A stretch of 64,000 bases of DNA, from the NCBI GenBank assembly GCA_023213315.1, contig JAKCPI010025583.1:1-64000 (forward strand). Reading direction: 5' to 3'. Positions 51,739-63,662 of this stretch are shown here, in pieces (positions within the stretch are counted from its first letter, which is position 1; each line of letters opens with the position of its first letter). The notes beneath the pieces were generated by a model. The model was not told where the DNA came from. It did not search any database and worked only from the letters and a program-made list of their open reading frames with translations. The stretch comes from Euborellia annulipes (taxonomy: Eukaryota > Arthropoda > Insecta > Dermaptera > Anisolabididae). A program made the translations under genes and the position numbers.

Positions 51739-54700
51739 GGCTCTGCCGTACACTAAAGGGAGAATAGTTGTAGCTGGAGACAATTTTGAGTTTTCTTTTT
51801 ATAATAATATGTTTTTTTCCAAGTAAGTCGTCGGTCCAAATATATTCTGAGATATTTCATATATATATATATATAAAATATTTGATAGGAACTAAAATAA
51901 AATCGCTACGTTCGCTTTTGATTTCCTTATTTTCGGACATAGCGGTTTATTTTTAGGGGGAGAGCGGGGCTCTGCCGTACACTAAAGGGAGAATAGTTGT
52001 AACTGGAGAGTATTTTGAGTTTTCTTTTTATAATAATATGTTTTTTTCCAAGTAAGTCGTCGGTCCAAATATTATATATTCTGAGATATTTCATATATAT
52101 ATATATATAAAATATTTGATAGGAACTAAAATAAAATCGCTACGTTCGCTTTTGATTTCCTTATTTTCGGACATAGCGGTTTATTTTTAGGGGAGAGCGG
52201 GGCTCTGCCGTACACTAAAGGGAGAATAGTTGTAGCTGGAGAGAATTTTGAGTTTTCTTTTTATAATAATATGTTTTTTTCCAAGTAAGTCGTCGGTCCA
52301 AATATTATATATTCTGAGATATTTCATATATATATATATATAAAATATTTGATAGGAACTAAAATAAAATCGCTACGTTCGCTTTTGATTTCCTTATTTT
52401 CGGACATAGCGGTTTATTTTTAGGGGAGAGCGGGGCTCTGCCGTACACTAAAGGGAGAATAGTTGTAGCTGGAGAGAATTTTGAGTTTTCTTTTTATAAT
52501 AATATGTTTTTTTCCAAGTAAGTCGTCGGTCCAAATATTATATATTCTGAGATATTTCATATATATATATATAAAATATTTGATAGGAACTAAAATAAAA
52601 TCGCTACGTTCGCTTTTGATTTCCTTATTTTCTTCGGACAGCGGTTTATTTTTAGGGGAGAGCGGGGCTCTGCCGTACACTAAAGGGAGAATAGTTGTAG
52701 CTGGAGAGAATTTTGAGTTTTCTTTTTATAATAATATGTTTTTTTCCAAGTAAGTCGTCGGTCCAAATATTATATATTCTGAGATATTTCATATATATAT
52801 ATATATATAAAATATTTGATAGGAACTAAAATAAAATCGCTACGTTCGCTTTTGATTTCCTTATTTTCGGACATAGCGGTTTATTTTTAGGGGAGAGCGG
52901 GGTTCTGCCGTACACTAAAGGGAGAATAGTTGTAGCTAGAGAGAATTTTGAGTTTTCTTTTTATAATAATATGTTTTTTTCCAAGTAAGTCGTCGGTCCA
53001 AATATATTCTGAGATATTTCATATATATATATATATAAAATATTTGATAGGAACTAAAATAAAATCGCTACGTTCGCTTTTGATTTCCTTATTTTCGGAC
53101 ATAGCGGTTTATTTTTAGGGGAGAGCGGGGCTCTGCCGTACACTAAAGGGAGAATAGTTGTAACTGGAGAGTATTTTGAGTTTTCTTTTTATAATAATAT
53201 GTTTTTTTCCAAGTAAGTCGTCGGTCCAAATATTATATATTCTGAGATATTTCATATATATATATATATAAAATATTTGATAGGAACTAAAATAAAATCG
53301 CTACGTTCGCTTTTGATTTCCTTATTTTCGGACATAGCGGTTTATTTTTAGGGGAGAGCGGGGCTCTGCCGTACACTAAAGGGAGAATAGTTGTAGCTGG
53401 AGAGAATTTTGAGTTTTCTTTTTATAATAATATGTTTTTTTCCAAGTAAGTCGTCGGTCCAAATATTATATATTCTGAGATATTTCATATATATATATAT
53501 ATAAAATATTTGATAGGAACTAAAATAAAATCGCTACGTTCGCTTTTGATTTCCTTATTTTCGGACATAGCGGTTTATTTTTAGGGGAGAGCGGGGCTCT
53601 GCCGTACACTAAAGGGAGAATAGTTGTAGCTGGAGAGAATTTTGAGTTTTCTTTTTATAATAATATGTTTTTTTCCAAGTAAGTCGTCGGTCCAAATATT
53701 ATATATTCTGAGATATTTCATATATATATATATATAAAATATTTGATAGGAACTAAAATAAAATCGCTACGTTCGCTTTTGATTTCCTTATTTTCTTCGG
53801 ACAGCGGTTTATTTTTAGGGGGAGAGCGGGGCTCTGCCGTACACTAAAGGGAGAATAGTTGTAGCTGGAGAGAATTTTGAGTTTTCTTTTTATAATAATA
53901 TGTTTTTTTCCAAGTAAGTCGTCGGTCCAAATATTATATATTCTGAGATATTTCATATATATATATATATATAAAATATTTGATAGGAACTAAAATAAAA
54001 TCGCTACGTTCGCTTTTGATTTCCTTATTTTCGGACATAGCGGTTTATTTTTAGGGGGAGAGCGGGGTTCTGCCGTACACTAAAGGGAGAATAGTTGTAG
54101 CTAGAGAGAATTTTGAGTTTTCTTTTTATAATAATATGTTTTTTTCCAAGTAAGTCGTCGGTCCAAATATATTCTGAGATATTTCATATATATGTATATA
54201 TAAAATATTTGATAGGAACTAAAATAAAATCGCTACGTTCGCTTTTGATTTCCTTATTTTCGGACATAGCGGTTTATTTTTAGGGGGAGAGCGGGGCTCT
54301 GCCGTACACTAAAGGGAGAATAGTTGTAACTGGAGAGTATTTTGAGTTTTCTTTTTATAATAATATGTTTTTTTCCAAGTAAGTCGTCGGTCCAAATATT
54401 ATATATTCTGAGATATTTCATATATATATATATATAAAATATTTGATAGGAACTAAAATAAAATCGCTACGTTCGCTTTTGATTTCCTTATTTTCGGACA
54501 TAGCGGTTTATTTTTAGGGGAGAGCGGGGCTCTGCCGTACACTAAAGGGAGAATAGTTGTAGCTGGAGAGAATTTTGAGTTTTCTTTTTATAATAATATG
54601 TTTTTTTCCAAGTAAGTCGTCGGTCCAAATATTATATATTCTGAGATATTTCATATATATATATATATAAAATATTTGATAGGAACTAAAATAAAATCGC

Positions 54701-55579
54701 TACGTTCGCTTTTGATTTCCTTATTTTCTTCGGACAGCGGTTTATTTTTAGGGGAGAGCGGGGCTCTGCCGTACACTAAAGGGAGAATAGTTGTAGCTGG
54801 AGAGAATTTTGAGTTTTCTTTTTATAATAATATGTTTTTTTCCAAGTAAGTCGTCGGTCCAAATATTATATATTCTGAGATATTTCATATATATATATAT
54901 ATATAAAATATTTGATAGGAACTAAAATAAAATCGCTACGTTCGCTTTTGATTTCCTTATTTTCGGACATAGCGGTTTATTTTTAGGGGAGAGCGGGGTT
55001 CTGCCGTACACTAAAGGGAGAATAGTTGTAGCTAGAGAGAATTTTGAGTTTTCTTTTTATAATAATATGTTTTTTTCCAAGTAAGTCGTCGGTCCAAATA
55101 TATTCTGAGATATTTCATATATATATATATATAAAATATTTGATAGGAACTAAAATAAAATCGCTACGTTCGCTTTTGATTTCCTTATTTTCGGACATAG
55201 CGGTTTATTTTTAGGGGAGAGCGGGGCTCTGCCGTACACTAAAGGGAGAATAGTTGTAACTGGAGAGTATTTTGAGTTTTCTTTTTATAATAATATGTTT
55301 TTTTCCAAGTAAGTCGTCGGTCCAAATATTATATATTCTGAGATATTTCATATATATATATATATAAAATATTTGATAGGAACTAAAATAAAATCGCTAC
55401 GTTCGCTTTTGATTTCCTTATTTTCGGACATAGCGGTTTATTTTTAGGGGGAGAGCGGGGCTCTGCCGTACACTAAAGGGAGAATAGTTGTAGCTGGAGA
55501 GAATTTTGAGTTTTCTTTTTATAATAATATGTTTTTTTCCAAGTAAGTCGTCGGTCCAAATATATTCTGAGATATTTCA
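51739..55579. repeat. ~233-bp satellite, 17 copies with higher-order structure
   Basis: Monomers start (CTCTGCCGTACAC or TTCTGCCGTACAC) at 51741, 51970, 52203, 52436, 52668, 52903, 53131, 53364, 53597, 53832, 54068, 54297, 54530, 54764, 54999, 55227 and 55461. Each has AGTAAGTCGTCGGTCC and a (TA)n. Variant monomers recur in a fixed order, giving a five-monomer period of about 1.16 kb. The last copy breaks off at 55579. Protein frames here are artefacts. Confidence 0.95.
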
Positions 55580-55920
55580 CATCCTCGCATTGCGGTATAA
55601 TGAATCGATTGTAGATTGCTGGTAGAGTTGATTGTTGTAGATATTTTATAGATATAATAGATGAATAAATATTTGATATTGAGTGAGGATTGGAGGAGTT
55701 GATAAGAAGGATTTGAGGAGATACCTACACTCACTCGATGGATAAATTATTTATTTATATTTTTAATTAAAGTGATTATGTTAATTAACTTTGGTATCTC
55801 CAACGGAGTTGATGGAAGGGTGTCCTCACTTTCATTCCTGTGAAGGGTCTGTAAAAGTTGGAATCGCTTGGTGATTGATGATTTAAAATATGGAGACTTG
55901 CTCAGTTGAATTAATTACTC
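55580..55920. other. Spacer right of the satellite
   Basis: No gene recognised. Confidence 0.45.
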
Positions 55921-55924
55921 AGCT

Positions 55925-56345
55925 TCGATTTATTCTTTTATGAGCGTAATATTAGTAGTTGGGTGTAAATTCTTTAGAACTGTTTTATAAACACGATCCA
56001 TTTTTTTTTTTGATAAGAATGGTACTCTGTGTTTTTTTTCCTTTAGGGCGTTTTCTATGAGATCATATGGTTCATATTTTTAGCTTGTTCTTTGACTTGA
56101 TCTTGAGTTGCTATTCTTAGATAATATTGATCTTTTGTAATTGAATTGAGCAATTGGATCAGTAGATTTATATTTTTTACACCGGCTATGAAAAACGGTG
56201 GAGGTTTTGTATTATTTGCTGCTTCACTTTGTGGCTCAGCGTCACAATCATTATTCTCTAAAATATCAAATTTATTCGAAGTGGAGGGAAATCTTAGCCA
56301 ATAGTCGATTTTAGATTGTTTTGTTTTTTGGGTAGCTTTTCCAGG
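55925..56345 (-). pseudogene. Jockey-type Gag (nucleic-acid-binding protein) fragment
   Basis: The minus strand reads KTKQSKIDYWLRFPSTSNKF, an acidic stretch, then KPPPFFIAGVKNINLLIQLL and ITKDQYYLRIATQDQVKEQ. After shifts at A-runs it continues ALKEK, NTEYHSYQ, and VYKTVLKNLHPTTNITLIKE. This is the KPPPIxVxGV ... LKNLHPTTD pattern of Jockey-type Gag, which packages element RNA. Zinc knuckles and polymerase are missing. Several frame breaks. Confidence 0.8.
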
Positions 56346-56622
56346 ACTGGACAGGGTTCTTTTTTTTTGCTATTTATTTGCCATTCATTATTTCCACCCA
56401 TATCGTTTGCTTGAGACATTGATTGAGTAACGTAGTAATAATTTGAATCTCTAAATATTTCTGGGGAATTAATTATAATCAAATTTCTTCAATATCTGGA
56501 TAAAAAATTTAGATTTTTGACATCTTTATGGCATGATTTATAGCCACCTTAAGGTACAAAAATATTAAAAACTAACAAAATTCTTCCTGCTGAAGGCAGG
56601 CAATTGCTATTTATTTACTTAC

Positions 56623-56981
56623 CAAACTATCAAAATTGGCGCTGCTTTGTGTATTCTCTTGCAATCCGGACATAAACTGCAACGAGTCAAAAAATTCCCA
56701 ATTGCTTTTCCATACTCTCTCATCAGCTCCTTCACCTGTTTTTCGTTTTTTTTATTTTTCTCACTTCCGCATTCATTTGGCATCGTAAATTATGCCATTT
56801 TCTTGATATCTCTAATTCGGATATACTTAATACACCTGCTATCTCCGAAAGGGCCTTTGCTTTTTTTTTCTCTATCACGATATTCAGTTAATACACAATT
56901 CCACAAAACAGGCCTAATTTCATATTTTTCAATCAATTTTAATGTTTGGAATTTGTCCCATTTCATTTTATTGCTCGCCAT
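56623..56981 (-). CDS. MADF-domain exon with homopolymer frameshifts
   Basis: ATG at 56979-56981: MASNKMKWDKFQTLKLIEKY, EIRPVLWNCVLTEYRDREKK; after a shift in a T-run, KALSEIAGVLSISELEISRK and WHNLRCQMNAEVRKIKK; after a second shift, KTGEGADERVWKSNWEFFDS to a GTAAGT donor at 56617-56622. All three sub-parts of a MADF domain are present in order. MADF proteins bind DNA in the nucleus and often carry a C-terminal BESS motif; that exon is not found. Both shifts lie in runs of eight or more identical bases, so sequencing error is as likely as decay. The upstream palindromic region at 57003-57200 may hold its promoter. Confidence 0.65.
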
Positions 56982-57002
56982 TCTTCCCTCCTCTATGTTC
57001 CT

Positions 57003-57200
57003 AGAGCAACTGCTCTATTTGATCAGTCAAATAGAGCGAGCGCTCTCTAGAGAGAAAGTCTCGGAGGTGTGTCCACTGAGCCCTAGCTAGATTTATGTCA
57101 ATCTAGCTAGATCTTAGACAGTCTAGCTAGAGTGCTCTCATTGGTGTGTCCATTAGTAGAGATAGTCTCATATAGCACTAGCTAGAGCAAATCTAGCAAA
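57003..57200. promoter_or_regulatory. Palindrome-rich region upstream of the MADF exon
   Basis: GCTCTATTTGA-TCA-GTCAAATAGAGC, TCTCTAGAGAG and repeated CTAGCTAGA motifs lie within 200 bp just 5' of the MADF start. A regulatory role is inference; a small palindromic element is the alternative. Confidence 0.35.
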
Positions 57201-58046
57201 AAAATCTCCAGTGTACACATACCATAAGAATTAATCTCGATGCCAATTCAAGAAAGTTTTTCATTAATTTAAGTCATCGATCATCGACCTTAAACTGTTG
57301 AAAAAAAAGTGTCGTTATATAAATAATTTTAATTTAGAATTTCGTTTCATTTTTTTTTTTTTTTCTATTCTAATAACTTTTTAACACAATTTCCTTCCAA
57401 CTAAAGGCCATTCACTCAAACACTTTTCAGAACATGGCTTTTGTTTTGCTTTGCAAGCCTTTTGTCCTTGTTTAGGTCTTTTTAAAAAGCACCTCCCCCC
57501 CCCCCTCTCTCTCTCCATTTACTAAACACCCACTCCAACCCTCAAAAAGCACCCGAGAAAAGCTGTCAAAATCTTTAACAAGGATGATATATTTTCAACA
57601 GATTTATTTAAATAAATTGACAAGGGGGTGAATTAAATTTATTGTAGCGATCGAACAACAAATACAATAAAAGCTTTTGAATGAAAATATATTTAATTTA
57701 GGTGTCACATATCTACAAGTTGCTCAAATTCACCCATCCCTTCGACTTTCCAACCCCGAAATGCCCTCCTAGTTAGCTAACTTCGTAAAAGAAAAAAGTT
57801 TTAGGCAAAAAAAAAAAAAAAAAAATAAAAAATTATTCAAGTGAGATATTGAAAGTAAAACAAGAACTTTTTAAATCATCTAAAATGAAATCAAATAATA
57901 TTAGAAAAAAAAAATTGTAATGAATGAAAATACTCTTTTTTTATTGGAAATTTTTATTAAATTAAAATTAAATAAAAAAAAAAATACCATTCAATAAAAG
58001 GTCAAAGAGCCGAACCTTTGAAATACATTGATATAAAAAAAAAATT
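57201..58046. other. AT-rich region
   Basis: C-run/CT tract at 57490-57512 and A-run at 57809-57826. No gene. Confidence 0.5.
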
Positions 58047-58518
58047 CTAATCCATATATATATATATGTATGTTTAAAAATCTATGATTTTTTTAAATGT
58101 ATCTTTTAGTCATTTCATAAAGGGCATAAAAAATTTTTCAAATCAAAACATAGATAGAGAAATTATATTAAAAAAAATTTTAAACGAATATTGACCCTCC
58201 TCTTTAAAAAAAAAAGAGGATCTGAGTCCTTTAAAAATTATTAAATTATACCAATTGAAATGATGAATGGAAGGTTTATTTAAATATTGGATTTTTTCAC
58301 TCAACCAGGACGAAAAAATAATTTATTTTACTTTGTTTTACTAGGTTTTGATTATATGTCATATTTTTCTTCAGGACATATATCGAATTTTTATTGAATA
58401 AAATTACTCTCTGTTGATATTCGTTTATAAACATTTCAGTTAAAAAAAAAAAAAAAAAACTAAATGGATTTTTAACATTTCATTTCAATTTCACTTGAAC
58501 GGTGATTTTTATTTTAAG
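58047..58518 (+). repeat. ~475-bp dispersed repeat, copy 1
   Basis: Nearly identical to 62851-63324, from TTCTAATCCATATATA to CACTTGAACGGTGATTTTTA. Contains CTCTTTAAAAAAAAAAGAG. No frame. No clear inverted ends. Confidence 0.85.
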
Positions 58519-58803
58519 CTTGGACGGCTTTTTGTCCCCTAACTGGAGCTCACTTAATAATTTCTTTAACCGCTTTTCCTCGGAATCCGAAAATTGCTTA
58601 ATTAAATTGACTTTTAGGGCATTCTATTTCTCTGTTTGAGGTGGATTAATAATAATATCACTCACCTCTTGCAACACGTCACTCAATGGCTGAAATCGCA
58701 TAATAGTATTTGGTTTCATCCCGGGTGATTCCCCGTAAAGCGAACTGCGCCTCCAAATGTTGGAACTATAAGGCGGGATTAATCTTCCAAAATGGCGCCA
58801 CCT
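58519..58803. other. Spacer
   Basis: Nothing recognised. Confidence 0.4.
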
Positions 58804-58806
58804 TTA

Positions 58807-59486
58807 AGGTGCGATCACACCGGAACCTGACTTGACTTGAGTTGAGTCCGGTGGCGGACCCAACCTATGTATTTCTATGGAGGTGCACACACTGCTGCCG
58901 AAACGGAGTTGAGCGGAGCTACGTCACGATACGGACTCTGGTGGCTAACCAATTTTGTTGGATCGGGACCTGAGTCCGGCTGGCTGAGAAGCCAACATGG
59001 CCGACTTTTTCAATCAGCTGTTTGATCGGTTCCTTAATAAAGACATTTTTGGCAATATAGGGCTTTATTTAAGTAATAATAATACAAATAAATAATAATT
59101 TTGAGATAACTTCTATTTTTTATTAAAAATTGCAGGAAAACATGTTAAGTCAAAACAAATAGATTACAAATTTTTTTTAAATTAATAAGATATTATTTTT
59201 TAAATAGTCAATTAAGAAATATTTTTACTTAAAATTTTGTAAAAATATTTCTTGATATAACGATAATTAGTTTTATTAAGTTTATTTAGAAATAAATTGC
59301 TGGGAAGGAAAATAGTATCATTCAAGTAAAAAGCATTGTTTATCCTTCGACATACTTATATACCAAATAACAGAGAAGTAAGATTACGTCACTCCAGTCA
59401 AGTTTTAGTGTGTGACCCCCCTCAATTCGGATTCGGTTCGAACTCCAGTCAGTAAACACAAGTCAGGTCCCGGTGTGATCGCACCT
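58807..59486. mobile_element. Harbinger-type MITE with TTA target duplication
   Basis: Inverted ends AGGTGCGATCACACCGG and CCGGTGTGATCGCACCT, extending through ACCTGACTTG to about 28 bp. TTA flanks both sides (58804-58806, 59487-59489). 680 bp, no transposase. Confidence 0.8.
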
Positions 59487-59489
59487 TTA

Positions 59490-60510
59490 TGCTGACGCTT
59501 GCAATACTTTTCTCCTGACATCGTGATCACGTCGGAGTCACCAGTTTAGAATCTAACTTGCGAGGAATAAATTGTACAAGTACACTCCCTGGACGAAAAA
59601 AGGGACTTCTTTTTCTTTTACAAGTATAAAGAAAGATTCTAGAAATGTTTTTTTTTAAATAATATTTAATAAAGTTAGTGCCTGGGAACATATGTTCAGA
59701 GAGGATACATTAGCTTCTCGTGGATTGTTTGAACATTCTAAATAAAAGCCGTTTTAGAGCCCATTTTCAATCAAAATCTATTTTGCTCTATATCTCTAAA
59801 ACTGTGCCTGATGGAAAAATTCTAACTACATATCTGAATTCAGAATGAAAAAATGCACTAGGTTCACTAATCAGATATCTTGTGCAAAAAACCTTGTCGA
59901 CTAGTGTAATGAGATGATAAATTAATTAAATTTATTTATTTATTTTATACTGATATTGGTAAATTTTTATCATTATTTATTAGAATGATTAGCATTATTT
60001 TAATTCAAAATGAAGATTTTTAATGGAATTGCGCTGTTTAAATTTGATAAAAAGAAGAGGACATCCCTCGCAATTTGAAAGTCGGCCTATAAGCTCCCCC
60101 CTATTGAAATTAAAGGGATCAGGCTTTAGGCCCTTTCGACTCAGACCGCTTGATAGTAATGGGTCAAGTTGTTTAGCTCTTGCATTTGATGCGGTTTATA
60201 GATTGATAGCGATAAAGTCCCGAATGAAAGAAATTCTTTTGCGTATCATGAATTCCTGGTAAATATTACAAATTACTAACTAATCTAAGATCAGAAATTT
60301 GTAAAAAAAAAAATAACCCTAATTTTCATAATTATGAAAATTTGAAATGTTTCGTTTACAATATTAAATGAACTGTTTAATTGAGTTTAAACAAACTCGA
60401 GATAAAAGAACTCTTATTTTAATTAGAATTAATTAATTAATTTGTTTAATAAATGAAATTGAGAATTCAAATAATAAGATTATGTCAATATATTTTTTAT
60501 CAACTATTAA
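59490..60510. other. AT-rich region
   Basis: An open frame at 60023-60262 has no recognised domain and unremarkable composition. Confidence 0.45.
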
Positions 60511-61198
60511 CAAAAAATCTGGTGTGACTGTCGCACAGCACACAACTTTCTCTTACCTTCGGTAATCGAAAGTTGTGTACTGTGCTTGTCACACCAGATT
60601 TTTTGTGTCGACATGTATTTAGTTCCCGGCAGTAGGGAATATTTGAATTCAGATGTAAAATTTATAAGTATGGGAAAATATTTATATTTTGTTACCATGG
60701 CAACCATTTCTCCTATCTTCCCTATGGAGTGCAAGAGTAAAGTGGTCTTCAAACAATTTTGAGGGCAAAACGAGAATATACATTTGAAAGAGCATCTAAA
60801 AAATAATTGATTTTTGAATTTTAATCAAAATCGTTAGAGCGAATTTTGAGAAAATCGAAAAAAAACTGAAAAAGTACATCAGTAAAGTACTAGTACTCTT
60901 TGGCCGATTTTGATTAAAAGCTTATTTTTCCGGTCCCGGGGGGTGTTTAACTTATATATAAAATTTCAGCCTCATAGCTCAATTCCTTCATGCTTAAAAG
61001 TGAACACAGACACACACCCACCCACACACCCACCCACCCACCCACCCACAGACAGACCATGTTGCGAAAACCACTTTTTTGGATTCAGGGGACCTCAAAA
61101 CGTGAAGATCCATCAAAATCTCGACATCGAATTTTTGACATGAAACCAATACTTTCTCTCATATATATATTACATATATACATAGGTAAGAGAAAGTA
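60511..61198 (+). mobile_element. Hairpin-ended non-autonomous repeat, copy 2
   Basis: Full-length relative of 10405-11095, starting with the palindrome (60511-60607) and ending GGTAAGAGAAAGT. The (ACCC)n tract differs in length. Confidence 0.8.
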
Positions 61199-61660
61199 AA
61201 AATAAGTTAGTGATGGAATTTAAACTCTCATCTTCCTAACTTGCACATAGCATTTTCTTGATATATAGGCTATGCATTTTTTCAAAGAAAATATAATCCA
61301 ATTGTGACTTTCATTAATTTTTTTATGTATAAATATTATTATTCAATTTTTTTGGTTCTATACATTAATAGAATAAATATTTATATTATCTAAATTTGAA
61401 TTTAATATCTAATTTGAATTGTGTGGTCATCTTGATTTAAAATATTAATTTGTTTTAATTTAATTACTAATTTGAATTGCTTGGTCATTCTGGTGGTTGT
61501 TGGCTAGTAACGATCTCTGCCCCCTCACTTACCCCTAATTTTTTTTTTCATTGTTGTGTCAACTGTGATAATCTGTTTGAGAATGTTTCATTTAATTATA
61601 AAAGTAATTAGTAAAAGAATTAGATTTTCTATTTAACTGTGGTTTATTTGTAAAAATTGC
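61199..61660. other. AT-rich region
   Basis: No gene recognised. Confidence 0.5.
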
Positions 61661-61663
61661 AAC

Positions 61664-61695
61664 GTTTCGGCCACTCATTCTGTGGCCTTCTTCAG
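61664..61695 (-). other. CTGAAGA-stem-GAAAC motif
   Basis: Minus strand CTGAAGA, one A, perfect GGCCAC/GTGGCC stem, then GAAAC. The best-paired example in the window. Confidence 0.45.
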
Positions 61696-61736
61696 GTACA
61701 ATTCAACCAAGATTATAAAGGTTGTTACACGTTACA

Positions 61737-62009
61737 GGCGATAGTAGGAAAGGGTAAACTATCTGGAAAGAACGGCTGGTGGGATATTATGTCCCATCCA
61801 AATTCTTTTAGCCCTTTACTGGATTTGGTGTTTGAAATGGATCATTATCGTGCAATCAATTGATGTGGCACCTATAAGGCGATAGTGGGAAACGGTAAAC
61901 TATCTGGAAAGAACGGCTGGTGAGATAATATGTCCCATCCAAATTCTTTTAACCCTTAGTTTTTGGCGTTTGAAATTGAGCATTATCGTGCAATCAATTG
62001 ATGTGGCAC
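61737..62009. repeat. Tandem duplication, ~141-bp unit
   Basis: GGCGATAGT ... AAACTATCTGGAAAGAACGG ... CAATCAATTGATGTGGCAC occurs twice, at 61737 and 61878, with small differences. The right copy runs into the mariner fragment. Confidence 0.75.
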
Positions 62010-62344
62010 GCATCTTTCCATCTTTTAGATTTTTCCCATTGCCCGTAATCGGTTGCTGATCATATCTTTGAACACATTTAATACTCTTGCCAATTGTTTT
62101 TGAGTTTGGTTTGGACCTTCATCTAGTAACGCCTGCAGTTACGCATCTTCAAACTTTTTTGATCTATCAGAACGTTCTTTGTCTTGCACATCAAAATCTC
62201 CCTTTTTGAATTGTCGAAACCAAGCCACAAGTTTTTAGGGTTGGTAGCATGATAATCGTAAGTTTCTCCCAACAAACGATGACTTTCAGCAGCTTTTTTT
62301 CTTTTTGGAATAGGCCTACCAATAAAGAATTGGTTAATCTCCAT
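62010..62344 (-). pseudogene. mariner transposase N-terminal half
   Basis: The minus strand reads KKAAESHRLLGETYDYHA, then after a shift AWFRQFKKGDFDVQDKERSD, KKFEDA-stop, LQALLDEGPNQTQKQLARVL, NRLRAMGKI, VPHQL. Both DNA-binding helix-turn-helix parts and the linker are recognisable; stops and shifts are present. The catalytic domain is replaced by the tandem repeat at 61737-62009. It is less diverged from typical mariner than 9690-9979. Confidence 0.85.
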
Positions 62345-62363
62345 GAGCGGAAATTTCTCTTTG

Positions 62364-62594
62364 TTAATTATTACCTCGTTGCGATGTTAACTTGTCCGAT
62401 AATACTTTTTTTAAATACATTTCACATATCATAATGTGGCGCAGACGAATAGCAAAATTTTGCATGACCCGCTGAAGTGTCGGAACATCGATGCTGTCGA
62501 TGACCTCATAAATGGCAGAGGTTTCAGTTCGCAATGGTTTTGAGATTATTTTTGTACACATTCTCTTTAATTTAGCCCAAAAAAAGTGAGCCAA
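62364..62594 (-). pseudogene. Possible transposase C-terminal piece
   Basis: AIYEVIDSIDVPTLQRVMQN and FAIRLRHIMICEMYLKKVL resemble the final helices of Tc1/mariner-superfamily DDE transposases. Open for 76 codons, no catalytic residues. It lies upstream of the mariner N-terminus on the same strand, so it belongs to a different element. Confidence 0.4.
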
Positions 62595-62680
62595 ATATAT
62601 TCAGATCCGGAACTTCGTCACGCAAACCGTTCAGAAATTATGACGATTTTATTTCATATAGTTCATTCAAACGATTTTAT

Positions 62681-62853
62681 TTCATATAACCAAAATTCGT
62701 ATATCTGCAGTGACTGTTTACATGTTGAAAAATAAAGTTGGCGCACTCGGTAGTTTCTGAATAATTTACGTTTTTATTTCATCTAGTTCAATAATTGTAC
62801 CCTGTATAACTGAAACTCACAAAGTGATAAATAAAAGCCATCAGAAAATTCTA
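62681..62853 (+). repeat. ~170-bp repeat, copy 1
   Basis: ATAACCAAAATTCGTATATC to GCCATCAGAAAATTCTA; second copy at 63488-63662 with a 5-bp insertion. Confidence 0.85.
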
Positions 62854-63324
62854 ATCCATATATATATATATATATGTATGTTTAAAAATCTATGATTTTT
62901 TTAATGTATCTTTTAGTCATTTCATAAAGGGCATAAAAAATTTTTCAAATCAAAACATAGATAGAGAAATTATATAAAAAAAAATTTTAAACGAATATTG
63001 ACCGTTCTCTTTAAAAAAAAAAGAGGATCTGAGTCCTTTAAAAATTATTAAATTATACCAATTGAAATGATGAATGGAAGGTTTATTTAAATATTGGATT
63101 TTTTCACTCAACCAGGACGAAAAAATAATTTATTTTACTTTGTTTTACTCGGTTTTGATTATATGTCATATTTTTCTTCAGGACATATATCGAATTTTTA
63201 TTGAATAAAATTACTCTCTGTTAATATTCGTTTATAATCATTTCAGTTAAAAAAAAAAAAAAAAAAAAAACTAAATGGATTTTTAACATTTCATTTCAAT
63301 TTCACTTGAACGGTGATTTTTATT
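62851..63324 (+). repeat. ~475-bp dispersed repeat, copy 2
   Basis: Relative of 58047-58518, lying between the two ~170-bp repeats. Confidence 0.85.
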
Positions 63325-63487
63325 TATTTATGCACGGAGACACCTAGACAGCGGAAAGAGAACACTAACTTTTATTAAACGTGAAATTCTAGTATGTACA
63401 CTAGGGTGGCCCTTAGCTATAGGGTATTTTCCTACATCGCCTTATGGGTGCCACATCATAGCCAATGATGACGGGTATATTGTACAC
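63325..63487. other. Spacer between repeats
   Basis: Contains CACTAGGGTGGCCCTTAG, similar in part to CACTAGGGTGG at 14427. No gene. Confidence 0.4.
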
Positions 63488-63662
63488 GTAATAACCAAAA
63501 TTCGTATATCTGCAGTGACTGTTTACATGTTGAAAAATAAAGTTGGCGCACTCGGTAGTTTCTGAATAATTTACGTTTTTATTTCATCTAGTTCAATAAT
63601 TGTACCCTGTATAACTGAAACTCACAAATAAAGTGATAAATAAAAGCCATCAGAAAATTCTA
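63488..63662 (+). repeat. ~170-bp repeat, copy 2
   Basis: Direct repeat of 62681-62853. Confidence 0.85.

Noticed and set aside
52420..53956. Open frames inside the 51.7-55.6 kb region
   Set aside because: They are frames through satellite monomers and change with monomer indels.
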